Shown: positions 41,648 to 50,881, numbered from the stretch's first letter. The stretch: 64,000 nt of DNA from Nonomuraea thailandensis (GCF_024172165.1 NZ_JAMZEB010000002.1:11739501-11803500); one strand, 5' to 3'. Numbers and translations are program-made. The notes: generated from the sequence alone by a model not told the origin.

Positions 41648-42590
41648 ACTCGACGAACAGCCACGCCTTCGACGGCCCCGGCTCGTACGGCGAGTCCAGC
41701 CGCTTGGCGACCACCCCGGGCAATCCCTGCTCGCGTGCCGCCTGCCGCACCGCGCCCGCCTCGCCCGGCCAGGACGGCGCGGTCTGCCAGTGGGCTCCGG
41801 TCAGCTCCAGCGCCTCCAGGGCGGCCCGCCGGGCCGTGTACGGCTCGTCCAGCAGCGCCCGCCCGTCGTCGTACAGCAGGTCGTAGAAGAGGAGGATCTC
41901 CGCGCCGCCGAGCGTGGCGACCTCCCCGTCCAGCACCGCCGTACGGCTGCCGAACGACTCCGCCAGCCCGCGCAGCCACGGGTGCTCGCGGGCGGCGTCC
42001 GTGCGGCCGCCGTCGATGGGCACCAGGAGCCGCCGGCCGCCCCAGGCGAACTCGAAGGCGTACGCCGCGACGTCCTTCGGCAGCCTGGCGCGCTCGGTCG
42101 GGAGCATGGGGGAGAGGGGCGGGAACGGGTCGCGGACCGCGGAGCCCATGCGGTGGATCATCCAGTTCTTGCCCCGCGTCCGGAACAGCACGAACCGGCC
42201 GGAGGCCCGCTCGCCGCGCAGCACGAACTTGACCTCGCGCTCCGACCACTTCTCCGTCTCGTAGGTGCCGGTGTCCCAGACGGTCATGGTGCCGCCGCCG
42301 TACTCGCCCTGGGGGATCTCGCCGTGGAAGGTGAGGTACTCCATCGGATGGTCCTCGGTGTGCACGGCCAGGTGGTTGGTGCCGGGGTCGGCGGGCAGGC
42401 CCTTGGGGACGGCCCAGGAGACGAGGACGCCGTCGCGTTCCAGGCGCAGGTCCCAGTGCAGGGAGCGGGCGTGGTGCTCCTGGATGACGAAGGCGTTGCC
42501 TTCGGGGGAGGGGGAGGGAGCGTCGGGGACGGGCTCCGGGGTACGTTTCGGGTCGCGTTTGCTCCGGTATTTCGAGAGTTTGTCGGACAC
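41643..42590 (-). CDS. LigD-type 3'-phosphoesterase domain fused to a degenerate ATP-dependent ligase domain
   Basis: 315 residues. The N-terminal about 150 residues are the LigD phosphoesterase domain: FVIQEHHARSLHWDLRLERDGVLVSWAVPKG (catalytic His/Asp set), HTEDHPMEYLTFHGEIPQGEYGGGTM. The rest resembles an adenylation domain (VLDGEVATLGG, LLFYDLLYDDG, GVVAKRLDSPYEPG), but motif I, normally K-x-D-G-x-R, reads FAWGGRR, so the nucleotidyl-accepting Lys is gone, and motif V ends AWLFVES. It may process 3' ends in NHEJ but should not ligate. Inserted between the fucose operon and its regulator. Confidence 0.85.
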   Translation of the reverse strand: MSDKLSKYRSKRDPKRTPEPVPDAPSPSPEGNAFVIQEHHARSLHWDLRLERDGVLVSWAVPKGLPADPGTNHLAVHTEDHPMEYLTFHGEIPQGEYGGGTMTVWDTGTYETEKWSEREVKFVLRGERASGRFVLFRTRGKNWMIHRMGSAVRDPFPPLSPMLPTERARLPKDVAAYAFEFAWGGRRLLVPIDGGRTDAAREHPWLRGLAESFGSRTAVLDGEVATLGGAEILLFYDLLYDDGRALLDEPYTARRAALEALELTGAHWQTAPSWPGEAGAVRQAAREQGLPGVVAKRLDSPYEPGPSKAWLFVES

Positions 42591-42758
42591 AGCACCGGTA
42601 CTACCCGCTCGTGCTCTCCCTGATCACCGGCCGGTACGGCACTCGCACCTCCCGGGCCAGGCCACCGGCGAGGCCCCGCGCCGGGCCGGCGAGGCGCGCA
42701 GACGAGTCCTCCGATGTGTCTACGCGGCCCCCTGGCGCCCGTGACCAGGCCGGATGCG

Positions 42759-43439
42759 TCAGTCGAGCTCCAGCGCCCGGCGCAGCCACGACTCCACGCC
42801 CGCCACGTGCACGGTCGCCCAGGAGCGGGCGACGTCGGCCTGACGCGCGGCGATGGCCTCGTAGATCGCGGTGTGCTGCTCCCGCGTCTTGTCCATCGCG
42901 CCCTCCTGCGTGAGCCCGCGCCAGATCCGCGCCCTGGTGGTCGGCCCCGACAGGCTCTCGATGAACGAGCACAGCACGCTGTTTCCCGACCCCTGCGCGA
43001 TCCGCAGGTGGAACTGCAGGTCGTTGGCCACCAGCTCCTCCACCGTGGGCCGCTCGGGCAGCGACTCCAGGATCACCCGGAGCTCGGCGATGTCGGCGTC
43101 GGTCATCTGCTCCGTGGCCATCGCCGTGGCGGCCGGCTCCAGGATCCGGCGCACCTCGAAGAACTGCAGCACCGTGTCGTCCCGGTGCAGGTCCAGCACG
43201 AACGACATGGTGTCGAGCAGCAGCCGCGGCTCCAGGCTGGTGACGTACGTGCCGTCGCCCTGCCGCACGTCCAGCACGTTGATCAGCGACAGCGCGCGCA
43301 CGGCCTCGCGCAACGAGTTGCGTGACAGGCCGAGCCGTTCGGCCAGGTCGGCCTCCTTCGGCAGCCGGTCGCCGGGCGCCAGCTCGCCGGAGAGGATCAT
43401 GTGTTTGATCTTGTCGATGGCCGCATCGGTGACCGCCAC
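42759..43439 (-). CDS. FadR/GntR-family regulator of the L-fucose operon
   Basis: 226 residues. Winged helix about residues 9-70 (IDKIKHMILSGELAPGDRLPKEADLAERLGLSRNSLREAVRALSLINVLDVRQGDGTYV), then the FCD ligand domain with metal-binding His residues in NDLQFHLRIAQ and REQHTAIYEAI. I place the start at GTG 43439 with AGGGAG 6 nt upstream; an ATG at 43457 lies inside the palindromic operator. Shared operator sequence ties it to the fucose operon at 34172. The ligand is probably fucose, fuconate or a keto-intermediate. Confidence 0.88.
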   Translation of the reverse strand: MAVTDAAIDKIKHMILSGELAPGDRLPKEADLAERLGLSRNSLREAVRALSLINVLDVRQGDGTYVTSLEPRLLLDTMSFVLDLHRDDTVLQFFEVRRILEPAATAMATEQMTDADIAELRVILESLPERPTVEELVANDLQFHLRIAQGSGNSVLCSFIESLSGPTTRARIWRGLTQEGAMDKTREQHTAIYEAIAARQADVARSWATVHVAGVESWLRRALELD

Positions 43440-43449
43440 GCTTTTCTCC

Positions 43450-43468
43450 CTAGACATCGGATGTCTAG
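43450..43468. promoter_or_regulatory. Perfect GntR palindrome CTAGACATC-G-GATGTCTAG
   Basis: 9+1+9 perfect dyad immediately upstream of the regulator's ribosome site, overlapping the stop codon of the MBL gene (43465-43467). A further half site GTCTAG lies at 43471-43476. The near-identical copy at 34137 marks the regulated operon. Confidence 0.8.
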
Positions 43469-44487
43469 GAGTCTAGAGCGTGGAAGCGCACGGCATCGAC
43501 ACCCGGGACGCGGCGCACCTGGCCTCTGGCCTCCAGGGCCCGCAGGTGGGCCGCGGCCTCGCCGGCCGCCATGCCCCGCAGCGGGGGCGGCAGCTCGTCC
43601 CACGGCCTGTTCCACGTCATCATCGCGGCGACCTCCCAGATGGTCAGCGGTTCCGGCCGCTGGACCAGGAGGGCGCGCAGCCGTTCGAGTTTCTCCTCGT
43701 GATGGTGGCGGATCTGAACGGCCCGTGCGGCCACATCAGGAAATATCCACTCATGCGCGGGGAGAGCGTCGAGCGGCCCGAGGTCTCTCACCCGATCCAG
43801 GGAGTCCAGGAAGTCGCCCAGGGGATCGACGTCGTCCCGATCATAGGGATAAATCCCGACATGTGGGGTGATGTCGGGGAGTACGTGGTCGCCGGTGAAC
43901 AGCCGGTCGGCGTCCTCCAGGTGCAGGCAGATGTGACCCGGCGTGTGGCCGGGGGTGTGCACCGCGCGCAGCTTGCGGCCCGGCAGGTCCACCAGGTCGC
44001 CGTCGCGCAACTCCCTGTCGGGCAGCGCGGGCGGGGCCGGGCGCTCGCCCGCGACCTGCCTGACCTCGCCGGGATCGGCCCCGGCCCGCCTGAGCATGTC
44101 GGCCTGGAACGCCTCGTGCTTGCCGTCGGCGTACTCGGTCATGAGCCTGACCAGCGCCGCGTCGCTCTGGTGCATGGCGATCCAGGCGCCCGACGCCTCC
44201 CTGACCTGCCCGGCGAGCCCGGCGTGGTCGGGATGGAAATGGGTGACGACCACCCCGCTCACCGCGCTCACGTCCAGCCCGACCGCGGCCAGGCCGCCGC
44301 TGAGCGCCTCCCAGGCCTCGGGGTGGTTCCAGCCGGCGTCGACCAGCACCGGGCCGCGGGGCGACTCGATGGCGTAGACGAGCGTGTAGCCGAGCGGATT
44401 GCCCGGTATCGGCACCGGCACGCTCCAGACCCCGCCGCCGAGGTCCTGCGGCCGCTGCTCCGCATACGGCCTCCGCCTGGACTTCAT
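43465..44487 (-). CDS. MBL-fold metallo-hydrolase (paralogue of 8751)
   Basis: 340 residues. Metal ligands in THFHPDHAGLAG, HTPGHTPGHICLHL, LFTGDHVL and PAHEW. It aligns along its whole length with the protein at 8751 (VWSVPVPIPGNPLGYTLVYA vs LWSIPVPIPINPLRYVLVYA). ATG 44487 after GGGGGG. It follows the thiolase gene at 63 bp on the same strand and may be cotranscribed with it, which would link it to CoA-thioester metabolism rather than to fucose. Substrate unknown. Confidence 0.88.
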   Translation of the reverse strand: MKSRRRPYAEQRPQDLGGGVWSVPVPIPGNPLGYTLVYAIESPRGPVLVDAGWNHPEAWEALSGGLAAVGLDVSAVSGVVVTHFHPDHAGLAGQVREASGAWIAMHQSDAALVRLMTEYADGKHEAFQADMLRRAGADPGEVRQVAGERPAPPALPDRELRDGDLVDLPGRKLRAVHTPGHTPGHICLHLEDADRLFTGDHVLPDITPHVGIYPYDRDDVDPLGDFLDSLDRVRDLGPLDALPAHEWIFPDVAARAVQIRHHHEEKLERLRALLVQRPEPLTIWEVAAMMTWNRPWDELPPPLRGMAAGEAAAHLRALEARGQVRRVPGVDAVRFHALDS

Positions 44488-44550
44488 GTGCCCCCCGAGA
44501 GATGAGTGCGTACGTGCTCTGAGCGCCGGAGATGACGATCAGATACCTGA

Positions 44551-45666
44551 TCAGCCGATGCGTTCAAGGATGGTGGCCGTGGCCAGCGCGCCGCCCGCGC
44601 ACATCGTGACCAGCGCGGTCGCCGAGTCCGAGCGCTCCAGCTCGTGCAGCGCCGTGGTGATCAGCCGCGCGCCCGTGGCGCCCACGGGGTGGCCGAGCGC
44701 GATGGCGCCGCCGTTGACGTTCACCCGGTCGAGGTCGGGCTCGTGCACGCTCGCCCAGGACAGCACGACCGAGGCGAACGCCTCGTTCACCTCGAAGCGG
44801 TCGATGTCGCCGATCGTCATGCCGGCCGCCGCCAGCACGCGCGCCGTGGCGTCCACGGGCCCGTCCAGGTGGTAGTACGGCTCGGCCCCGACCAGCGCCT
44901 GCGCCAGGATCCTGGCCCTGGGCCGCAGCCCGTGCCGCCGCGCCGCCTGCTCGCTCATCACCAGCACGGCAGCCGCCCCGTCGGAGATCTGCGACGAGGT
45001 GCCGGCCGTGTGGAGCCCGCCCTCGACCACCGGCCTCAGCCCGGCCAGCCCCGCCTCGGTGGTCTCGCGCAGGCCCTGGTCCCTGCGGACGTCGCCGACG
45101 GGCACGATCTCCCGTTCGAACCGCCCGTCGGCCCACGCCTTGCCGGCCCGCTGCTGCGAGCGTGCCCCGAACCAGTCGAGCCGCTCGCGCGTGAGCCCGC
45201 GCCGCCGCGCGATCCGCTCGGCGGCGGTGAACTGGTCGGGCAGGTCGATGCTCCAGTCGTCCGGCCTGGGCCGGGCGGGGAGCACGTTGCTGCCGAGCGG
45301 CGACCGGCTCATCACCTCGACCCCGCACCCGACGCCGACCTCGATCACGCCCGCGCCGATCATCGCCGCCGCCAGGTGCACCGCCTGCTGCGAGGAGCCG
45401 CACTGGGCGTCCACGGTGGTGACCCCCGTCTGGTACGGCAGCCCGGCATACAGCCACGCGTGACGGCCGACGTGACCGCCCTGCTCGCCGGCCTGGGTCA
45501 CGCAGCCCGCGAAGACCTGCTCCACGGCCTTGGGATCGAGGCCGGAGCGCTCGACGAGACCGTTCACCGCCGCGGCCAGAACCTGTTGCGCTTTGAGCTC
45601 CGACAACCATCCCGCCCGCTTGCCGATGGGCGTGCGAACGGCCTCGACTATTACCGGTGTGCCCAT
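44551..45666 (-). CDS. fadA5: Steroid 3-ketoacyl-CoA thiolase, FadA5-like
   Basis: 371 residues. Catalytic triad visible: nucleophile Cys89 in TTVDAQCGSSQQ, His326 in GGAIALGHPVGATGAR, Cys356 in MCAGGA, and NEAFA. Stretches such as GKRAGWLS, GCVTQAGEQ, DLPDQFTAAERIARRRG, LVGAEPYYHLDGPV and SWASVHEPDLDRVNVNGGAIALGHPVG (read in parts) match M. tuberculosis FadA5 as I recall it. FadA5 thiolytically removes acetyl-CoA from the cholesterol side chain. Start ATG 45666 follows GGAGG by 6 nt, and a KstR-type box lies 32 bp upstream. Confidence 0.92.
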   Translation of the reverse strand: MGTPVIVEAVRTPIGKRAGWLSELKAQQVLAAAVNGLVERSGLDPKAVEQVFAGCVTQAGEQGGHVGRHAWLYAGLPYQTGVTTVDAQCGSSQQAVHLAAAMIGAGVIEVGVGCGVEVMSRSPLGSNVLPARPRPDDWSIDLPDQFTAAERIARRRGLTRERLDWFGARSQQRAGKAWADGRFEREIVPVGDVRRDQGLRETTEAGLAGLRPVVEGGLHTAGTSSQISDGAAAVLVMSEQAARRHGLRPRARILAQALVGAEPYYHLDGPVDATARVLAAAGMTIGDIDRFEVNEAFASVVLSWASVHEPDLDRVNVNGGAIALGHPVGATGARLITTALHELERSDSATALVTMCAGGALATATILERIG

Positions 45667-45697
45667 GGCCGCCTCCAGAACAACGCTCTGGCGCGAC

Positions 45698-45708
45698 TGT
45701 AACGCGTT

Positions 45709-45711
<3 letters not shown>
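45698..45711. promoter_or_regulatory. KstR-type box upstream of fadA5
   Basis: TGTAACGCGTTCTA is an exact TnnAACnnGTTnnA match. It overlaps the stop codon of the upstream sigma-factor gene, so fadA5 must have its own promoter there; TACAGT on the minus strand is a possible -10. Confidence 0.75.
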
Positions 45712-46701
<990 letters not shown>

Positions 46702-46771
46702 ACCACCCTGTATAGCTCCCGCCACCGACAGAAAACCGAAACCCTGGACAAGCCCGCTGAAAACTTAGCCC

Positions 46772-46806
46772 TTGCGCTTACTGTCGCCCTCTCCTAATAC
46801 TTAGCC
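46772..46806 (+). promoter_or_regulatory. Promoter of the arsR-SRPBCC-DHFR operon (leaderless)
   Basis: TTGCGC (46772-46777), 17-bp spacer, TAATAC (46795-46800); the predicted start point coincides with the ATG at 46809. ACTTAGCC occurs twice (46763-46770 and 46799-46806), flanking the promoter, and may be the ArsR site. Confidence 0.6.
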
Positions 46807-46808
46807 TC

Positions 46809-47147
46809 ATGGCACAGTATTCGGCGCAACTGGACGGCGTGTTCGTCGCCCTTGCCGACCCGACCCGGCGCGCCGTGGTCCGGCGCCTCGGCCACGGGCC
46901 CGCTAGCGTCGGCGACCTCGCCCGCGAGTTCCCGATAACGCTCCCCTCGTTCATGAAGCACGTGCGGACGCTCGAGTCGCACGGCCTCATCCGCACGGCC
47001 AAGTCCGGCCGGGTGCGCACCTGCGTGCTCAACCGCGAGCGCCTCGCCCTCGTCGACGACTGGCTCGCCGAGCAGCGCAGGATCTGGGAGGAGCGCACCG
47101 ACCGCCTCGAACGGTTCGTCACAGGCCCGGAGGAGAGCAACCCGTGA
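46809..47147 (+). CDS. ArsR-family transcriptional regulator
   Basis: 112 residues, compact ArsR fold: FVALADPTRRAVVRRLGHGPASVGDLAREFPITLPSFMKHVRTLESHGLIRTAKSGRVRTC (helix-turn-helix around LPSFMKHVRTL). No metal-binding Cys pair typical of ArsR/SmtB metal sensors. It overlaps the SRPBCC gene by 4 nt. This subgroup commonly pairs with AHSA1 proteins. Confidence 0.92.
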   Translation: MAQYSAQLDGVFVALADPTRRAVVRRLGHGPASVGDLAREFPITLPSFMKHVRTLESHGLIRTAKSGRVRTCVLNRERLALVDDWLAEQRRIWEERTDRLERFVTGPEESNP

Positions 47148-47620
47148 ATCCCGATCTCGACCTCGTCCTGGAGCGGATCATCCGCGCCCCGCGCACGACC
47201 GTGTGGCGGGCCTGGACCGACCCGGCCAGGCTCGAACAGTGGTGGGTCCCCGCTCCCGCCCGCTGCCGGGTGGACCGGCTGGACCTGCGGCCCGGAGGGG
47301 CGTTCGTGACCCGGCTGAGCGATGGCGGCGACGCGTTCGCCCCGCACCTGGACGCCTGCTTCCTCGCGGTGGACGAGCACGAACGCCTGGTCTTCACCAA
47401 CGCGATCACCAGCACCTGGCGCCCGGCGAACCCCGCCCCGGTCGCCATGACCGCCACCATCACGCTGAACGACCACCCCGACGGCACCGGCTACCGGATC
47501 CTCGTCCGGCACGGCGACCCCGAGGCCCGCGACCTGCACGAGAAGCTCGGCTTCGCCGACGGCTGGGGCACGGTCACCGCCCAGCTCGCCGCGCTCGCCG
47601 AAGGGACGATCACCCCATGA
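47144..47620 (+). CDS. SRPBCC (AHSA1-like) domain protein
   Basis: 158 residues with the Aha1-C/START fold: LERIIRAPRTTVWRAWTDPARLEQWWVPAP, GGAFVTRL, and the C-terminal helix RDLHEKLGFADGWGTVTAQLAALAE. The conserved GWG and WW motifs are present. GTG start overlapping arsR. Ligand unknown. Confidence 0.9.
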   Translation: MNPDLDLVLERIIRAPRTTVWRAWTDPARLEQWWVPAPARCRVDRLDLRPGGAFVTRLSDGGDAFAPHLDACFLAVDEHERLVFTNAITSTWRPANPAPVAMTATITLNDHPDGTGYRILVRHGDPEARDLHEKLGFADGWGTVTAQLAALAEGTITP

Positions 47621-48255
47621 AGATCACCCTCACCGAGTTCGTCACGCTCGACGGCGTCAGCCAGGGCCCCGGCTCGCCGGACGAAGACACCGCCGGCGGC
47701 TTCACCCGGGGCGGCTGGCTCGTGCCGCACCTCGACGAGACGTTCGTCCGGCGCACCTCCGAATGGCTCGGCCTCGCCGACGGCCTGCTGTTCGGGCGGC
47801 GCACGTACGAGGCCTTCGCCCGCGACTGGCCGAAGATCACCGACCCGGCCGACCCGTACGCCGAGCGGATGAACGGCCTGCCGAAGTACGTCGTGTCGAA
47901 CACCCTCACCGAGGGCTCCTGGCACCCCACGACCGTGCTCGACGGCGACCCCGCCCGGTCGGTCGCCGCGCTCAGGGCCCGGCCGGGACGGGAGCTGCAG
48001 ATCCACGGCAGCGCCCGCCTCGGGGACACGCTCCTGGCGGCGGGCCTGATCGACACCCTGCGCCTCGTGGTCGCCCCCACCGTGCTGCGGACCGGCCGGC
48101 GCCTCCTGGCCGGCCAGGGCGCCACGTCCGGCCTGCGCCTGGTCCGGCACGAGGCGACGGCGAGCGGGCTGCTGCTCCTGGAGTACGAGCCGGCGGGCCA
48201 GGCGTCACAGGCGCACTACGAGGGGGTCGCCGCCTTCGTGGAGCGCCAGGGCTGA
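47617..48255 (+). CDS. Dihydrofolate reductase family (RibD C-terminal-like) protein
   Basis: 212 residues: MKITLTEFVTLDGVSQGPG start, LADGLLFGRRTYEAFA, KYVVSNTLTEGSWHPTTVL, and the nucleotide-binding LQIHGSARLGDTLLAAGLIDTLRL. This is the YyaP/RibD-C reductase type rather than true folate reductase. Third gene of the operon, 4-nt overlap with the SRPBCC gene. Confidence 0.9.
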   Translation: MKITLTEFVTLDGVSQGPGSPDEDTAGGFTRGGWLVPHLDETFVRRTSEWLGLADGLLFGRRTYEAFARDWPKITDPADPYAERMNGLPKYVVSNTLTEGSWHPTTVLDGDPARSVAALRARPGRELQIHGSARLGDTLLAAGLIDTLRLVVAPTVLRTGRRLLAGQGATSGLRLVRHEATASGLLLLEYEPAGQASQAHYEGVAAFVERQG

Positions 48256-48275
48256 TGCCCCGCCACGCCCGCGGG

Positions 48276-48298
48276 CCGGGGCCCTGATCGGACCCCGG
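48276..48298. terminator. Hairpin between convergent DHFR-like and kstR genes
   Basis: CCGGGGCC (48276-48283) pairs with GG-A-CCCCGG (48290-48298) with one bulge, placed 21 nt after one stop and 3 nt from the other. Confidence 0.55.
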
Positions 48299-48300
48299 GC

Positions 48301-48951
48301 TCAGATGTCGGCGAGGAGGCGGGCGGCGGCGGTCTCGATGCGGCGCTGGATCTGATCGTAGGTGCGGCGGCCGCGCAGCATCTCCAGCAGCTCCTGCACC
48401 CACACGCTGGACAGCGACCCCGCGAGGTCGAGCTGCTCCTCGCCGGCCTCCTCCAGCGTCAGCCCGTCGGCCGAGACGCGCAGCAGCAGCCCGGTCATGC
48501 GGTCGCCGAACGGGGTCTGCACCTCCGCCAGGATCAGCGACCGGATCAGCGCGTCGGCCAGCTCGGGCTCGCGCATGAGCCCCCGCGTGGCCCGCATGAG
48601 CACGTCGACCGCGCGGCTGGCCGGGGTCGCCGCCCCCGGCGGACGGCGCTCGATGCTGCTCTCCAGCAGGTCGATCTCCTCGCCGACGACGGCCACGACG
48701 AGGTCCATCTTGGAGGGGAAGTATCGATAGAGCGTGCCGAGCGCCACGCCCGCGCGCTCGGCCACCGTGCGCATCTGCATGGCCTCCACGCCGCCCCGCG
48801 AGGCCAGCGCGGCGGCGGCCTGGACGATGCGCTTGCGGCGTTGGTGCTGGCTGCGCGTCCGGACGCTGTGCCCGCCCGGCGCGGGGTGGCTCTCCAAGGG
48901 TCCCTCGGTCTCGCTCGGGGGCACGGCGATTGCGGGCCGCGGGGTACGCAT
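48301..48951 (-). CDS. kstR: TetR-family repressor KstR-like
   Basis: 216 residues. TetR helix-turn-helix in RRKRIVQAAAALASRGGVEAMQMRTVAERAGVALGTLYRYFPSKMDLVVAVV (about 38-90), which follows mycobacterial KstR closely in this domain (QMR.VAERA.VA.GTLYRYFPSK, recalled). The ligand domain ends with DLAGSLSSVWVQELLEMLRGRRTYDQIQRRIETAAARLL. Start ATG 48951 lacks a ribosome site; GATAAC (48965-48960) as -10 would give a leaderless mRNA, and the AACACGTT core overlaps it, so it is probably autoregulated. It is divergent from the steroid operon. In mycobacteria KstR is released by cholesterol-derived CoA thioesters. Confidence 0.85.
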   Translation of the reverse strand: MRTPRPAIAVPPSETEGPLESHPAPGGHSVRTRSQHQRRKRIVQAAAALASRGGVEAMQMRTVAERAGVALGTLYRYFPSKMDLVVAVVGEEIDLLESSIERRPPGAATPASRAVDVLMRATRGLMREPELADALIRSLILAEVQTPFGDRMTGLLLRVSADGLTLEEAGEEQLDLAGSLSSVWVQELLEMLRGRRTYDQIQRRIETAAARLLADI

Positions 48952-48965
48952 AAGAACACGTTATC
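48952..48965. promoter_or_regulatory. KstR-type core site at the kstR promoter
   Basis: AAGAACACGTTATC has the intact palindromic core AACACGTT but not the outer T/A. It overlaps the proposed -10 of kstR. Confidence 0.6.
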
Positions 48966-49085
48966 TGATTTCTCGATTACGCGGCTTGTTACTCGCGGGT
49001 CACAAACGAGCCGTATCGGCCCATGTCTCCGGCGTTACACGGATATATCCGGGCTTATCTCCAAAAGTCGATACTGGACAGGTAT

Positions 49086-49099
49086 TAGAATCTGTTCTA
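49086..49099. promoter_or_regulatory. KstR-type box upstream of fadD17
   Basis: TAGAATCTGTTCTA fits TnnAACnnGTTnnA with a single change (C to T) and continues the dyad on the right with CTAG. It contains a -10-like TAGAAT and lies 40 bp before the fadD17 start. Confidence 0.7.
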
Positions 49100-49138
49100 G
49101 TTTGCGAATCGGCTTACCTAGCGCTTGCTGGAGGAGCG

Positions 49139-50881
49139 ATGACCGCGGACACGCTCGCCTCCCTGCTGCTCGCCCGGGCCGAGGACGACCGGCCGGGGCT
49201 GGTGTACGAGGGGAGGGTGTGGTCGTGGCGCGAGCACGTCGCGGCCTGCCGGGCGGCCGGGGACCGGCTGTCCGCGCGCGGGGCCGGGACGCACGTCGGG
49301 GTGCTCAGTGAGAACGTTCCCGAGCTGGTCGTCCTGATCGGCGGCGCGGCGCTGGCCGGGCACGTGGTCGTGGCGCTGAACCCGACGCGGTCGGTGGACG
49401 AGCTGATCCGCGACGCCCGCGCCACCGACGTGGACCTGGTCCTGGCGGACGGGTCCTGCGGCGGGATCGCGCGGGCGGTGTCGGAGGCGCTGGGCGTGAC
49501 GGCGCTCCCGCTCGCCTCGGAGGCGCCATGCGCCGCGCCCCGGACCGCCGCGCGCGAGGCTGTGCCTGAAGGTGCTGTGCGAGCGGCGGGTGCCGGTCCG
49601 GACCCGGGCGGCCTCGTGATGCTGATCTTCACCTCCGGCACGTCCGGCCGTCCCCGGGCCGTGCGGATCACGCAGCGCAAGCTGGCCGTGCCCGGATCGA
49701 GCCTGGCCGCGCTGCTCACCCCCGACGACGCCGTCTACTGCTCCATGCCGCTGTTCCACTCCGGCGCGCTGATGGCCGCCTACGCCCCCGCCGTCGCGTC
49801 CGGGGCGGCGCTGGTGGTGCGGCAGCGCTTCTCGGCCTCGGGGCTGTTGCCCGACATCAGGCGATACGGCTGTACGTACCTCCACTACGTCGGCAAGGCG
49901 CTCTCCTACGTCCTGGCCACCCCCGAACAGCCCGGCGACGCCGACAACCCGCTCAGGATCGCGTTCGGGAACGAGGGCAGCGCGGTGGCCGTCAGGAGGT
50001 TCGGGGAGCGGTTCGGATGCCTGGTCATCGACGCCTTCGGCTCCACGGAGACCGCCATCTCGCTCACCCCCGACCCCGCCGGGCCGCCGGGCTGCCTCGG
50101 CCGCCTGCCCGAGGGCGTGCGGATCCTCGACCCGTTCACCGCCCGGCCCTGCCCGCCCGCGCGGATCGAGGACGGCCGCCTGCTCAACCCGGACGAGGCC
50201 ATCGGCGAGCTGGTCAACACGGGCGGGCTCGGCCTGTTCGAGGGGTACTACAACGACCCGGACGCCGACGCCGAGCGGATCAGGGACGGCGCGTTCTGGT
50301 CCGGCGACCTGGCCTACCAGGACGCCGGCGGCTACGTCTTCTTCGCCGGCCGGGGCACCGAGCGGCTGCGCGTGGACGGCGAGAACCTGGCGGTCGCGCC
50401 CATCGAGGCGGCGCTGCGGGAGTTCGGCGGGGTGGTGGAGGCGGCGGTGTACCCGGTGCCCGACCCGGCGGCCGGCGACCAGGTCATGGCCGCACTCGTC
50501 CTGGAAGGCGCCGCCGGTGCGCAGACCGCCGCCGTGAGCGCTGCCGGCTCCGGGGCCGCCGGTGCGGAGGTCGCAGGCTCGGGGGCTGCTGGGGCCGCCG
50601 CATCGGGCGCTTTCGATCCGGGGGCGTTCGCCGCGTTCCTGGCCTCGCGCCGCGACCTCGGCGCCAAGTCCCTGCCCCGCTTCGTCCGACTGTGTCGGGA
50701 GTTACCCCAGACGGCCTCGCACAAGGTCATCAAGCGGCACCTCGCCAGGGACGCCTGGCGCACCACCGACCCGGTCTGGGTGCGCGGCCCCGACGGGCTG
50801 CGGCTGCTGACGGAGGCGGACGTGAAGGGGATCGAGGAGGAGTTCGTACGGCACGGCAGGCAACACCTCTTGGAGACGTAG
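49139..50881 (+). CDS. fadD17: Acyl-CoA synthetase, FadD17-like (steroid side-chain)
   Basis: 580 residues. AMP-binding motif FTSGTSGRPRAVRITQRK, then RYGCTYLHYVGKALSYVLATPEQPGDADNPLRIAFGNEG (in parts), DAFGSTE and RVDGENLAVAPIE; SHKVIKR supplies the C-terminal Lys region. The pattern fits the FadD17 branch that activates C3-C5 steroid side-chain acids. Compared with that branch it has an Ala/Gly-rich low-complexity insert of about 45 residues (about 463-507) in the C-terminal subdomain. GGAGGAGCG precedes the ATG at 49139. First gene of a six-gene operon; its stop overlaps the next GTG by 1 nt. Confidence 0.88.
   Translation: MTADTLASLLLARAEDDRPGLVYEGRVWSWREHVAACRAAGDRLSARGAGTHVGVLSENVPELVVLIGGAALAGHVVVALNPTRSVDELIRDARATDVDLVLADGSCGGIARAVSEALGVTALPLASEAPCAAPRTAAREAVPEGAVRAAGAGPDPGGLVMLIFTSGTSGRPRAVRITQRKLAVPGSSLAALLTPDDAVYCSMPLFHSGALMAAYAPAVASGAALVVRQRFSASGLLPDIRRYGCTYLHYVGKALSYVLATPEQPGDADNPLRIAFGNEGSAVAVRRFGERFGCLVIDAFGSTETAISLTPDPAGPPGCLGRLPEGVRILDPFTARPCPPARIEDGRLLNPDEAIGELVNTGGLGLFEGYYNDPDADAERIRDGAFWSGDLAYQDAGGYVFFAGRGTERLRVDGENLAVAPIEAALREFGGVVEAAVYPVPDPAAGDQVMAALVLEGAAGAQTAAVSAAGSGAAGAEVAGSGAAGAAASGAFDPGAFAAFLASRRDLGAKSLPRFVRLCRELPQTASHKVIKRHLARDAWRTTDPVWVRGPDGLRLLTEADVKGIEEEFVRHGRQHLLET

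Noticed and set aside
43465..44487. MBL hydrolase as the missing fuconolactonase
   Set aside because: It lies upstream of the GntR gene on the thiolase side, and its close paralogue at 8751 has no link to fucose. Known fuconolactonases are amidohydrolase-type.
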